This document shows, in pieces, positions 1-7,361 of a DNA stretch of 64,000 bases. A model generated the notes under the pieces. The model was not told where the DNA came from. It was given only the letters and a program-made list of their open reading frames with translations, and did no database searches. The stretch covers positions 1,054,001 through 1,118,000 of the forward strand of contig NZ_BLRH01000009.1 of NCBI RefSeq assembly GCF_025996515.1, written 5' to 3'. Origin of the DNA: Rhizohabitans arisaemae (GTDB lineage Bacteria; Actinomycetota; Actinomycetes; Streptosporangiales; Streptosporangiaceae). The translations under genes were made by a program, and so were the position numbers. Position 1 is the stretch's first letter. Every line of letters starts with the position of its first letter.

Positions 1-139
1 GATGGGTGCGGTGGAGGTCGCCGGAGAGGGAGACACCGACGTTGCAGTCCTTGATCCGATGCCGCGCGCCGTCCCGGTCGACCCGGACGACCCGGGTCTC
101 CGCCTTGCCGTAGCGATTGGGCCCGAGAACGATCGACAT
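1..139 (-). CDS. pucL: Urate oxidase (uricase), N-terminal fragment
   Basis: Cofactor-free uricase oxidises urate to 5-hydroxyisourate. Only the first 46 codons lie in the window; the gene runs off the left edge. The visible N-terminus contains VLGPNRYGKAETRVVR followed by an IKDCNVGVSLSGD stretch, which matches the conserved first strand and the Lys-containing region of bacterial uricases. The start ATG abuts the stop codon of the preceding gene, so it is translated as the third cistron of a urate-degradation operon. Identification rests on this conserved N-terminus and on the two downstream-pathway genes beside it. The rest of the enzyme, including the active-site Thr and His regions, cannot be seen here. 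Confidence 0.9.
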   Translation of the reverse strand, partial: MSIVLGPNRYGKAETRVVRVDRDGARHRIKDCNVGVSLSGDLHRTH

Positions 140-460
140 TCAGCTCCCTCGGTAGGTGGAGTAGGCGAACGGGCTGAGCAGCAGCGGAATGTGATGGTGC
201 GCTTCGGCCCGCGCCACGGTGAAGACGACCGTCACCTCGGGGAAGAACGCCCCCTCGCCCAGGTAGCCGCCGGTGTCGAATACCAGGCGGTGGGGTCCCG
301 GCTCGGGCAGTCCGGGGGCCAGCCAGTCTTTGCCGATCCGGCCGTCGCCGTCGGTGACCCCTTCGGCGAGGACCGCCCCGTCCGCGCGCTCCACCCGGAC
401 GCGTACCCCGGCGGCGGGCCTGCCCTTGGCGGTGTCCAGCACGTGTGTCGACAGGCTCAC
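140..460 (-). CDS. uraH: 5-hydroxyisourate hydrolase (transthyretin-like)
   Basis: Hydrolyses 5-hydroxyisourate, the uricase product, to OHCU. The protein is 106 residues, the usual family length. It begins with the family signature MSLSTHVLDTAKGRPA, where the His is catalytic. It has a central HHHIPLLLSPFAYSTYRGS C-terminus, which matches the family-defining C-terminal YRGS tetrapeptide. It overlaps the uraD stop by 4 bases (ATGA) and ends immediately before the uricase start, so the three are translationally coupled. The gene order uraD-uraH-uricase follows consecutive pathway steps. Assignment is secure from sequence signatures and context. Confidence 0.95.
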   Translation of the reverse strand: MSLSTHVLDTAKGRPAAGVRVRVERADGAVLAEGVTDGDGRIGKDWLAPGLPEPGPHRLVFDTGGYLGEGAFFPEVTVVFTVARAEAHHHIPLLLSPFAYSTYRGS

Positions 461-975
461 GGGTCCCCCAGCAGCTTGATCAGACGGAGCCGCACGATCT
501 TGGCGAGTTCCTCCCGGACGACGCCGCGCTCGGTTCGCTCGTCGTTGCCGAGCCTGCGCCGGAGGGCGTCGAGCAGCTGGTCGGCGGTGAGGCCGGTCGC
601 GCAGATCAGATAGATGTGCCCGAAACGCCGTTCGTAGGCGAGGTTCCCCTCGTCGACGGCGTCACGCACTCCGTGTTCGGCGTCGTTCATCCCGGATTGT
701 TCCGTGCGCGACCATCCGGCCTCCCGATCCGCCCCGCGGGGCTTCGCACCGATCCGGGGATGCGCGGCGAGCGCCTGAAGCACCTGGGGCCAGTCCAGCC
801 GGACGAGCGTCTCCTGCGCCGCCGCGAGCAACCCCGCGAGATCGCCGTACGGCCTGAGGCGGGTCATCTCCGCGGCCCAGACCGGGGACGCACAGCAGGT
901 GAGCAGCTCCCGTTCGGCCGCGGCCGCGCCGAGGGCGTGGAAGGCCGGCAGTCCGGACGACGTTGTCCCGCGCAT
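457..975 (-). CDS. uraD: OHCU decarboxylase
   Basis: Decarboxylates 2-oxo-4-hydroxy-4-carboxy-5-ureidoimidazoline stereoselectively to (S)-allantoin, the last step from urate. About 172 residues, typical for UraD. Family motifs are present: AHPRIG with the catalytic His, SRTEQSGM, and NLAYERRFGHIYLICATG near residue 115. The start is uncertain. An ATG (975) places FHALG... at the usual distance from the N-terminus, while a GTG 15 bases upstream (990) gives a 177-residue version. Neither has a strong ribosome-binding site. It is first of the uraD-uraH-pucL operon, and an inverted repeat lies about 80 bases upstream. Confidence 0.93.
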   Translation of the reverse strand: MRGTTSSGLPAFHALGAAAAERELLTCCASPVWAAEMTRLRPYGDLAGLLAAAQETLVRLDWPQVLQALAAHPRIGAKPRGADREAGWSRTEQSGMNDAEHGVRDAVDEGNLAYERRFGHIYLICATGLTADQLLDALRRRLGNDERTERGVVREELAKIVRLRLIKLLGDP

Positions 976-1052
976 GTGATCAGTAGACACAGGGGCGTTC
1001 GCTCAGGTCCAGTACCGCACAAGTCCGTGATCTCCTTGACACATGTGATTCT

Positions 1053-1088
1053 TTCCGCGAAACACAATTAGTCGGACATTTCGCGGAA
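1053..1088. promoter_or_regulatory. Candidate operator of the urate operon
   Basis: A perfect 10-base inverted repeat, TTCCGCGAAA and TTTCGCGGAA, is separated by 16 bases. It lies in the divergent region between the urate operon and the membrane-protein gene on the other strand. Each arm is itself nearly self-complementary. Actinobacterial purine-catabolism genes are commonly repressed by IclR- or MarR-type regulators that bind such palindromes; which regulator acts here is not visible. Confidence 0.5.
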
Positions 1089-1149
1089 GGCGGTGTGCGG
1101 AGCGTAAGAGGCGGCCTACGATCACGATACCCCCACCCGAGAGGTCGAC

Positions 1150-2934
1150 ATGATCCCCGAGGAGCCACCGGCCGAGCCCCCGCCCGCCTCGCCCCCCGGG
1201 CAGACGCCGCGGATGAGCAACGCGACCAGGTACCTGTGTGCCGGGGCCTACCTGGACTCCACGTTCCGCAACCGGACGCTTGAGGAGACGACGCTCCACG
1301 AGTTTCGCGCGGTCCCGCCGTCCTTCGGCTTCGACCTGGGGCCGGTGATCCAGCACTGCATCCGGGCTCGGCGCATGCTCATCGGCCGGGACGCCCTGAT
1401 CGCCGGAATCCTGCTCCTCGGCCTGATCATCAGCTTTTCGACGACCGTGTGGTGGCTGGTGCTGCTCGTGCCGTTCGCGCTGCTGGCATCGGCGCGGACG
1501 CGCGGCCGGAACTCCGTCACCCGGAGCATGGTCAAAGGTCTCTGGGGCGTCCTCATGCTCATCGGGGTGATTCTCTTCCCGTTCCTGTTCGTGCCGTACC
1601 TCCTCGACCAGTTCGACGGTCCGAGCTCGTCGTACGACTTCGAGACCGGGGAGCTCCTCATCGAGTCCCCGTTCGCCACACTGGGCGAGCTGTTCGTCAC
1701 CCTGCTCATTCCGATCGCCACCGTCCTGGTCGCGCTCGGCTACCGCGTCTTCGTCTACCGGACCCTGGCCGGCACCCTCCGCCCCGGGGCGGCGAGCCCG
1801 TCCCCGACGGCCGAGAACGCCAGGACCCGGCGGCGCCTGGAGCACCTGCAACGCGCCCAGTGGGGCAACATCACCCTCTACGCCGACGAGAACCCGTTCA
1901 TGGGCTCGGGCAAGCTCGACCGGATCTGGTCCATCGCCGTCGAACTCGACCGGAAACGGGCGAGCTCCCCCGGGTCACCGGGGAAGCGGACGGAGCAGCC
2001 GATCGACATCGACCCCGTCGAGCTGCACGCCTTCGTCCGGGACAGGCTCTCCCAGATGCGCACCGCGGTCCTGCGACCCAATGAGAGCGTCGACCGGCTC
2101 GTCGTCGGCGACCACGTGGTGGCCCGGGGCGTCTTCTCCCTCGCCGACCGGGCGGGTGACGGACGTTACCTGAACGTGGCCGCGCACCCGCTGATCGATC
2201 AGCAGACGGGGCTGCCCCGCCACCAGGCGACGGCGGAGGAGATCAAGGCGATCATCCGCCATCCGCAGGGCGGAGTCCGCTACTACCAGCGGATCGTCGT
2301 CGGCAACCAGACGCAGGAGATCCGCGACGAGGCGGGCCGGCTCGTGGCGCCCGCCGAGGACCAGGAGGTGACGACGTCGGCCTTCATCTACCTGGCGGTG
2401 GAAGGCCGGATGCTCTACACCCAGTTCGTGGTCACCGTGCTCCCCCCGGTCGCGAACCACTACCACGTCGTGGACGACCTGCCGAGGATGACCCCCGCCC
2501 GGATCGCCTGGGAAGCCGTCAAGGCGGTCAAGCTTCACATGCTCCGCGACATCGTGGCCGCCTTGCCCCGCCTCATCCGCACCGGCCTTCAGCTCGCCAG
2601 GGAACGGGCGACGGCCAAGGAGCCGAGCGAGTCCCTGGTCTATCCCTACGGGGCGGTCCTCAGCGTCCGGGAGCTCGGCGCGGCCCGCGACCTGCAGACC
2701 TACATGCAGGCCCTGGACGTGACCAAGTACACCAAGCTCATCGAGCAGCGGCTCACCGAGGCCGTGCTCGACTTCCTGGAAGAGCGTGACGTGGACACGA
2801 CCGGCTACCGGCAGCGGGCCGCCGAGATCGTCAACAACCACGGGGTGATGATGAGCGGCGGGACGATCAGCGGCCCGTTCTCCGTCGGCTCGAACGCCAA
2901 GGCGACCCAGCACAACGCGGCGCGGAGTACCTGA
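1150..2934 (+). CDS. Membrane protein of unknown function
   Basis: I do not recognise a characterised family. The 594-residue product has a Pro-rich N-terminus and three hydrophobic segments (about residues 77-110, 126-152 and 180-200). These are followed by a long soluble domain containing GNITLYADENPFMGSG, a motif I associate with uncharacterised actinobacterial proteins, and a second domain rich in R/H/V. The C-terminus holds a short Gly-rich motif, MSGGTISGPFSVGSNAKAT, about 30 residues before the end. The ATG has a GAGAGG ribosome-binding site 6-7 bases upstream. It is divergent from the urate operon and sits 36 bases before nfo, but there is no sign that it shares a role with either. 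It is probably anchored in the cytoplasmic membrane with the large domain inside. Confidence 0.75.
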   Translation: MIPEEPPAEPPPASPPGQTPRMSNATRYLCAGAYLDSTFRNRTLEETTLHEFRAVPPSFGFDLGPVIQHCIRARRMLIGRDALIAGILLLGLIISFSTTVWWLVLLVPFALLASARTRGRNSVTRSMVKGLWGVLMLIGVILFPFLFVPYLLDQFDGPSSSYDFETGELLIESPFATLGELFVTLLIPIATVLVALGYRVFVYRTLAGTLRPGAASPSPTAENARTRRRLEHLQRAQWGNITLYADENPFMGSGKLDRIWSIAVELDRKRASSPGSPGKRTEQPIDIDPVELHAFVRDRLSQMRTAVLRPNESVDRLVVGDHVVARGVFSLADRAGDGRYLNVAAHPLIDQQTGLPRHQATAEEIKAIIRHPQGGVRYYQRIVVGNQTQEIRDEAGRLVAPAEDQEVTTSAFIYLAVEGRMLYTQFVVTVLPPVANHYHVVDDLPRMTPARIAWEAVKAVKLHMLRDIVAALPRLIRTGLQLARERATAKEPSESLVYPYGAVLSVRELGAARDLQTYMQALDVTKYTKLIEQRLTEAVLDFLEERDVDTTGYRQRAAEIVNNHGVMMSGGTISGPFSVGSNAKATQHNAARST

Positions 2935-2970
2935 CCGGATCGTAACCGGGACCCGTAAGCTGAGGTGACT

Positions 2971-3807
2971 ATGGCATCGACACCTCTCATCGGCGGACAC
3001 GTCTCCGTCAGCGGCGGACTGGCGACCGGTGGCCTGCGCTACGCGGACTCCATCGGCGCGGAGACGATCCAGGTCTTCGTCACCAACCCCAGAAGCTGGG
3101 CTCTGCCGCCCGCGCATCCGGAAGAGGACGCCAAGCTGCGGGAGTCCGCCGTGCCGGCCTTCGTGCACGCCTGCTATCTGGTCAACTTCGGCTCACCCAA
3201 CCCCTCGACCCTCGAAAGCTCCGTCGAGGTCGTCCGGTACACGCTGCGCCGGGGCGCCGAGATCGGCGCCAAGGGCGTGGTGGTGCACACCGGGTCCGCG
3301 GTGAGCCAGTCGAAGGAAGCGGCGATGCGCCAGCTCCACGAGCACCTGCTCCCGCTGCTGGAGGAGATCCCCGACGACGGTCCGGATCTCCTGCTCGAAC
3401 CCATGGCGGGGCAGGGGCAGGTGCTCTGCGCCACCGTGCAGGACCTCGGGCCCTACCTTGCGGCCTTGGAGAACCACCCCCGGGCGGGGGTCTGCCTGGA
3501 CACCTGTCACGTCTTCGCGGCCGGGCACGACCTCGCCGCCGAGGACGGGGTCGGGCAGACCTTGGACGCCCTGCACGAGGTGGCTCCGGGACGGCTCAAG
3601 CTGATCCACGCCAACGACTCCAAGGACGTCTGCGGCTCGAAGAAGGACCGCCACGAGAACATCGGCGCCGGTCACATCGGGGAGCAGGCCTTCGCCGAGA
3701 TCATGCGGCACCCGGTGTCGAAGTTCACGCCGATGGTGATCGAGACCCCCGGCAAGGCCGAGACGCACGCCAAGGACGTGGCGTTGCTGAAGAAGCTCCG
3801 CGACTGA
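2971..3807 (+). CDS. nfo: Deoxyribonuclease IV (AP endonuclease)
   Basis: Endonuclease IV cuts the DNA backbone 5' of abasic sites in base-excision repair, using three zinc ions in a TIM barrel. All zinc-ligand motifs are visible in order: FVHACYLVNFGSPN (His), VVVHTGS (His), LLLEPMAGQG (Glu), CLDTCHVFAAGHD (Asp, His), IHANDSK (His), KKDRHENIG (Asp, His) and PMVIETPG (Glu). Length 278 residues is normal. I prefer the ATG preceded by GAGGTG; a GTG two codons earlier (2965) is also possible. It stands alone, with no repair genes beside it. Confidence 0.95.
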   Translation: MASTPLIGGHVSVSGGLATGGLRYADSIGAETIQVFVTNPRSWALPPAHPEEDAKLRESAVPAFVHACYLVNFGSPNPSTLESSVEVVRYTLRRGAEIGAKGVVVHTGSAVSQSKEAAMRQLHEHLLPLLEEIPDDGPDLLLEPMAGQGQVLCATVQDLGPYLAALENHPRAGVCLDTCHVFAAGHDLAAEDGVGQTLDALHEVAPGRLKLIHANDSKDVCGSKKDRHENIGAGHIGEQAFAEIMRHPVSKFTPMVIETPGKAETHAKDVALLKKLRD

Positions 3808-4304
3808 TCGCGGTGCGACGGGGTGCTCGACCCGGCCGCCCCCGTTGAGGCCGGGCCCCTCGGTCCTCCGACACCCCGTCACGACGAAAAAAACCGCCGA
3901 GCCCCGCCCCGAACAGGGGCCCGGCAGCCGGTGATTCACCGCCCGACGCGGTCGGCGCTCCCCAGGCACCACCACGAGGCCTGACGCGGCATCGCGGCGG
4001 AGAACCACCGTCGGTCCGCGTATCCGGTCGCGCCCCGCCACTGACCCGTTGACGTGGCGCGGCCCGCTCCCCCGATCACGCGGTGTAGTCCACCGACTCG
4101 ACAACACTACGATGTGTGATCACATCGGTGATACCCGGATTCCGGCCCGCGCGACAAGCGGCGGATAGTTAGCGATATACGGATGGTCTCCGACGGATGA
4201 ACGGTGGTTTCTCTGCGACGAACGGTCGAGATAGGCGCTGAAGGGTATCCAGGGGACGTGCAGGCCCCGCACCGGATCGGGGCTCGACGGGGATTCGGCC
4301 GGGA
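3808..4304. other. Intergenic region without a gene
   Basis: About 500 bases between two convergent genes (nfo and the LytTR regulator). No reading frame here has a credible start, ribosome-binding site or recognisable product. It contains one good terminator for leftward transcripts near its left end (described separately) and a 10-base palindrome TGTGATCACA at 4115-4124 with no clear role. The AT-richer stretch around 4140-4240 shows no coding pattern. Since the regulator's stop is almost 380 bases from the terminator, a long 3' UTR or a small RNA is possible, but nothing proves it. Confidence 0.5.
3887..3925 (-). terminator. Rho-independent terminator, leftward
   Basis: Read on the minus strand, GCCGGGCCCC pairs with GGGGCTCGGC (one G-U pair) around a 10-base loop and is followed shortly by seven T residues. 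The T run lies on the left, so it serves leftward transcription, most likely that of the LytTR regulator. Confidence 0.7.
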
Positions 4305-5048
4305 TCAATCCCGCCGCCCCTGCAACCGAAACCTGCGCACCAGTCGCTCCCGCACCTCGCGGGTGTGCCGCCTGCTGACCGAGAGCAGCTCGCCCCCCAC
4401 CTGGACCCACGCCCGTCCGCCGTCGAAACGGAGCTCGGCGACGTGCCTGGCGGAAACCAGGGTGCTCCGATGGATGCGCAGGAAACCGTCGCCCCCCCAC
4501 CGCCTGGCGAGCGCGGCGAGCGACATCCGCACCAGATAGCTCCCCTCGGCCGTGTGCAGCCGGACGTAGTCGCCCTGCGCCTCGGCGTACCAGACGGCCT
4601 GCCGGTCGACGAACCGGATCCGCCCGCCGAGCTCCACCGGGATCAGGTCGTCCCGTCCGGCCTCCCACACCGACCTCTGCCCGCCGAGCCGGCGCACCGC
4701 CTCCGCCAGACGTTCCGGTCGCACCGGCTTGAGGAGGTAGTCGACCGCCGCCAGCTCGAACGCCTGCACCGCGGCGTCGTCGTAGGCCGTCACGAACACC
4801 AGGCGGGGCGGGTCGGGGAATCCGCCGACCAGTCTGGCGAAGTCCAGACCGTCCAGGCCGGGCATCCGGAGATCGAGGAAGACACCGTCCAGCCGCCCAC
4901 CCTCGGCGGAGATCCGCATCAGGGTGTTGAGCGCCGAGACGCCGCAGGTCGCGGTCTCCACCCGCTCGATGCGGGGGTTGCGCCGCAGCAGATGGGCGAG
5001 CTCATCCAGCGCGGGGGCCTCATCGTCGACCGCGAGGACACGAAACAT
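4305..5048 (-). CDS. LytTR-family response regulator
   Basis: Two-component response regulator. Residues 1-120 form a receiver domain: VLAVDDE acidic pocket, phospho-acceptor Asp in VFLDLRMPGLDG, TAYDD, and KPV with the conserved Lys. Residues 145-245 form a LytTR DNA-binding domain with FVDRQAVWYAEAQGDYVRLHT, FLRIHRSTLVSARHV and the closing LLSVSRRHTREVRERL. This class normally controls cell-envelope or secreted-factor genes and pairs with a LytS-type histidine kinase. No kinase gene is adjacent, so the partner lies elsewhere. I start at the ATG directly after GGGGGG; a GTG three codons earlier (5057) is an alternative. Confidence 0.93.
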   Translation of the reverse strand: MFRVLAVDDEAPALDELAHLLRRNPRIERVETATCGVSALNTLMRISAEGGRLDGVFLDLRMPGLDGLDFARLVGGFPDPPRLVFVTAYDDAAVQAFELAAVDYLLKPVRPERLAEAVRRLGGQRSVWEAGRDDLIPVELGGRIRFVDRQAVWYAEAQGDYVRLHTAEGSYLVRMSLAALARRWGGDGFLRIHRSTLVSARHVAELRFDGGRAWVQVGGELLSVSRRHTREVRERLVRRFRLQGRRD

Positions 5049-5132
5049 GCCCCCCACGCTGCACCGCCCACCCGGGCGCCCGCAAGCGATCCGTCACACA
5101 AGGCAATCAAACAATAGCCCTGTGTAATGGAA

Positions 5133-5834
5133 CTAGAGGGGTCCGTCGCCGGGTTCCTCCTGATAGGAGTACCGCTGCTCCCGCCACGGGTCGGCGAGGT
5201 TGTGGTAGCCGCGCTCCTCCCAGAACCCCCGCCGGTCCTCGGTGAGGTACTCCAGGGCGCGCACCCACTTGACGCTCTTCCAGGCGTACAACCGCGGGAC
5301 GACGAGGCGGAGGGGAAACCCCCGCTCCGGCGTGATCCGATTCTCGTCGAGTTCGAGAGCGAACAGGGTGTCGTCCGCGACGAAGTCGGACAGCCGCATG
5401 TTCGCGCTGTAGCCGTACTCCCCCCACACCATCACATGCCGTACGCCGGGCGCGGGCGGAGCCAGCTCCAGGAGGGTGGCGGGAGAGACTCCGCACCACT
5501 CGTTGCCCATGATGGAGAACCTGGTCACGCAGTGGAAATCCGCGAAAACGGTCCTCTTGGGCAGCCGCTCGAACTCCGGCCAGGAGAGGCGGTGCTCCTT
5601 CCCGGAGGCCGTGGCGCCGAAGATCTGAAAGATCCAGGTGTCCGGGTTGAACCGCGGCACCCGCCCGTAATGGATCACCGGGCGTCCGCGGGGGACGTAC
5701 TGCCCGGGTGGCAGGCGGTTCTCCGGCTCCTCGCTCACGGGCGCCCGATCCCGCGCACGAGACCGGCGGGCGGGACGGACGACCTCGGGGCGCGCCGCCG
5801 GGGGGTCCGGGAGACCGGTCTCCCGGGATGACAC
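5133..5834 (-). CDS. Sulfite oxidase-like molybdopterin oxidoreductase
   Basis: Member of the sulfite oxidase / YedY (MsrP) fold that binds molybdenum cofactor. The protein is 233 residues. It has the LPPGQYVPRGRPVIHYG entry motif, WIFQIFG, and FADFHCVTRFSIMGNEWCGV, where the first Cys is the expected Mo ligand. It ends with RLVVPRLYAWKSVKWVRALEYL and a Trp/Tyr-rich tail. No Tat or Sec signal is visible, unlike periplasmic MsrP, so it is probably cytoplasmic. The substrate is unknown; no heme subunit (MsrQ/YedZ) is beside it. The GTG start is the first in frame and its N-terminal 50 residues are Pro/Arg-rich, so the true start may be further in. Confidence 0.88.
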   Translation of the reverse strand: MSSRETGLPDPPAARPEVVRPARRSRARDRAPVSEEPENRLPPGQYVPRGRPVIHYGRVPRFNPDTWIFQIFGATASGKEHRLSWPEFERLPKRTVFADFHCVTRFSIMGNEWCGVSPATLLELAPPAPGVRHVMVWGEYGYSANMRLSDFVADDTLFALELDENRITPERGFPLRLVVPRLYAWKSVKWVRALEYLTEDRRGFWEERGYHNLADPWREQRYSYQEEPGDGPL

Positions 5835-5912
5835 ATCACAGGGGTCATCCTGCCACTGTCCCCCAAGCCCCCGCGCCGGCCCCCACCGGGTCCGGCTTTG
5901 ACCGCCGTACGG

Positions 5913-5918
5913 TATTCT
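5913..5918 (+). promoter_or_regulatory. Candidate -10 element of the aroF leader
   Basis: TATTCT fits the TANNNT pattern and lies 8 bases before the ATG of the aromatic leader peptide. Transcription would therefore begin at or next to that ATG and the leader would be translated from a leaderless mRNA. No convincing -35 hexamer is present at 17-18 bases (TTGACC at 5898 is too close). Confidence 0.45.
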
Positions 5919-5926
5919 TTCAATCG

Positions 5927-6004
5927 ATGCGTACTGCGTTCTGGTTTTATTGGTATGGCGACGGACCCGCTGGGCGGACCGCTCGCCATCAGACGCTGCG
6001 CTGA
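5927..6004 (+). CDS. Aromatic-rich leader peptide of aroF
   Basis: A 25-codon open frame starts with ATG. Codons 5-10 read TTC TGG TTT TAT TGG TAT (F-W-F-Y-W-Y), then comes a non-descript tail ending in TGA. Six consecutive codons for the three aromatic amino acids, directly upstream of the first enzyme of aromatic biosynthesis and followed by a strong hairpin, are the hallmark of ribosome-mediated transcription attenuation. The ribosome would stall when charged Phe, Tyr or Trp tRNA is scarce. It has no ribosome-binding site, consistent with leaderless initiation from the -10 element just upstream. The peptide probably has no function beyond being translated. Confidence 0.85.
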   Translation: MRTAFWFYWYGDGPAGRTARHQTLR

Positions 6005-6017
6005 CAGGCTGATGAGC

Positions 6018-6060
6018 GAAGGCCCCGGGTTCGGATTCCGACCCGGGGCCTTCGTCGTTT
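6018..6060 (+). terminator. Attenuator hairpin before aroF
   Basis: GAAGGCCCCGGGT pairs perfectly over 13 bases with ACCCGGGGCCTTC around a 10-base loop and is followed by the T-containing run TTCGTCGTTT. It sits between the aromatic leader peptide and the aroF start, where an attenuator terminator is expected. Upstream, CATCAG (5987-5992) and CTGATG (6009-6014) form an alternative hairpin. GGCGA (5957-5961) can pair with TCGCC (5983-5987), giving the mutually exclusive pairings of a classical attenuator, although the overlap of the middle hairpin with the terminator is small. Confidence 0.8.
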
Positions 6061-6128
6061 CATCGGCAGGCCGGCACGGCACCCGGACGCGCATCACGTG
6101 GAGAAACTATGAGCGGGAGTGGACAGAC

Positions 6129-7175
6129 ATGGTCATCGTCATGGCCCCTGAGGCCACAAACAGCGATATCGAGGCGCTCGTCTCACTGGTCGGCGCGGCC
6201 GGCGGCGAGGCGTTCGTCAGCAGAGGCGTGCGCCGCACCGTCATCGGCCTCATCGGAGACCTGACCCAGTTCAGCGCACTGAACCTGCGCGGCATGAACG
6301 GCGTCGCGGACGTGATGCGCGTCTCCACGCCGTACAAGCTGGTGAGCCGGGAGAACCATCCCGACCGGTCCTCGGTGAGCGTCGGCGGCGTCCTCATCGG
6401 ACCGGACACGGTGACGCTGATCGCCGGTCCGTGCGCGGTGGAGACCCCGGAGCAGACGCTGGACGCCGCGGTGATGGCCAAGGCCGCGGGCGCCTCGCTG
6501 CTGCGCGGCGGCGCCTACAAGCCGCGCACCTCGCCGTACGCCTTCCAGGGTCTCGGCGAGGCCGGCCTGCGGATTCTGGACGAGGTACGGGCCGAGACCG
6601 GCCTGCCGATCGTGACCGAGGTGGTCGACGCCCACGACGTCGACCTGGTCGCCTCCTACGCCGACATGCTCCAGGTGGGCACCCGCAACATGCAGAACTT
6701 CGCCCTCCTGCAGGCGGTCGGCTCGGCGGGCAAGCCGGTCATGCTGAAGCGCGGCATGAACGCCACGATCGAGGAGTGGCTGATGGCGGCCGAGTACATC
6801 GCCCAGCGCGGCAACCTCGACATCGTCCTGTGCGAGCGGGGGATCCGGACGTTCGAGACCGCGACCCGCAACACGCTCGACGTCTCGGCCGTGCCGGTCG
6901 CCCAGCGGCTCTCCCACCTGCCTGTGATCATCGACCCGTCGCATTCGGGCGGCCGCCGGGACCTGGTGCTGCCGCTCACCCGGTCGGCGATCGCGGTCGG
7001 CGCGGACGGCGTCATCATCGACGTCCACCCGCACCCGGAGACGGCCCTCTGCGACGGCCCGCAGGCACTGGTCGACGGGGACCTTCGGGAACTCGCCAGG
7101 ATCATGCGCCAGTTCCCGCCGCTGATGGGCCGCACCGCGACCCCGACCCCCGAGCCCACCCCCGCCGCGGTCTGA
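6129..7175 (+). CDS. aroF: 3-deoxy-7-phosphoheptulonate synthase (type I, AroF)
   Basis: Condenses phosphoenolpyruvate with erythrose 4-phosphate to DAHP, the entry step of the shikimate pathway. The 348 residues comprise an N-terminal ferredoxin-like regulatory domain (residues 1-75, beginning MVIVMAPEAT and including GGEAFVSRGV) and a TIM barrel. Barrel motifs include AGPCAVE at 99-105, LRGGAYKPRTSPYAFQG, and the C-terminal IIDPSHSGGRRDLV and GVIIDVHPHPE metal/phosphate sites. This is the type I-beta architecture. A frame stays open far upstream to 5898, but the family N-terminus and the GGAG-like site support the ATG chosen. Expression is probably controlled by the leader peptide/attenuator upstream. 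A strong terminator-like hairpin follows. Confidence 0.95.
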   Translation: MVIVMAPEATNSDIEALVSLVGAAGGEAFVSRGVRRTVIGLIGDLTQFSALNLRGMNGVADVMRVSTPYKLVSRENHPDRSSVSVGGVLIGPDTVTLIAGPCAVETPEQTLDAAVMAKAAGASLLRGGAYKPRTSPYAFQGLGEAGLRILDEVRAETGLPIVTEVVDAHDVDLVASYADMLQVGTRNMQNFALLQAVGSAGKPVMLKRGMNATIEEWLMAAEYIAQRGNLDIVLCERGIRTFETATRNTLDVSAVPVAQRLSHLPVIIDPSHSGGRRDLVLPLTRSAIAVGADGVIIDVHPHPETALCDGPQALVDGDLRELARIMRQFPPLMGRTATPTPEPTPAAV

Positions 7176-7227
7176 CCGAGCCACCCGCTCCCGGCTCCCC
7201 TCCGCGTGACCGCGCGACATTTTGATC

Positions 7228-7264
7228 CCGTACGGCCGGTGGCCACGAGCCCCCGGCCGTACGG
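7228..7264 (+). terminator. Terminator-like hairpin after aroF
   Basis: CCGTACGGCCGG and CCGGCCGTACGG form a perfect 12-base stem with a 13-base loop, about 50 bases past the aroF stop. Only a weak T run follows (CGTTCGTTCC), as is common for GC-rich actinobacterial terminators. It may act in both directions. Confidence 0.65.
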
Positions 7265-7361
7265 CGTTCGTTCCCCGCCCCCGGATTCCGGCGCACCCAT
7301 CCGACCGGTCGGCCGCGGCAGGTTGCCGCCTACCTGATTGGCCGGACAATGAAAGAGGTGC

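Noticed and set aside
4115-4124. TGTGATCACA as a CRP site
   Set aside because: It lacks the 6-base spacing between half-sites of a CRP operator, and lies in a gene-free region between convergent gene ends.
5127-5831. Plus-strand frame opposite the sulfite-oxidase-like gene
   Set aside because: No recognisable motif; the minus strand contains the Mo-binding Cys motif and the family N-terminus.
5898-6128. Upstream extension of aroF
   Set aside because: It runs through the leader peptide in another frame and through the attenuator hairpin; the family N-terminus begins at 6129.
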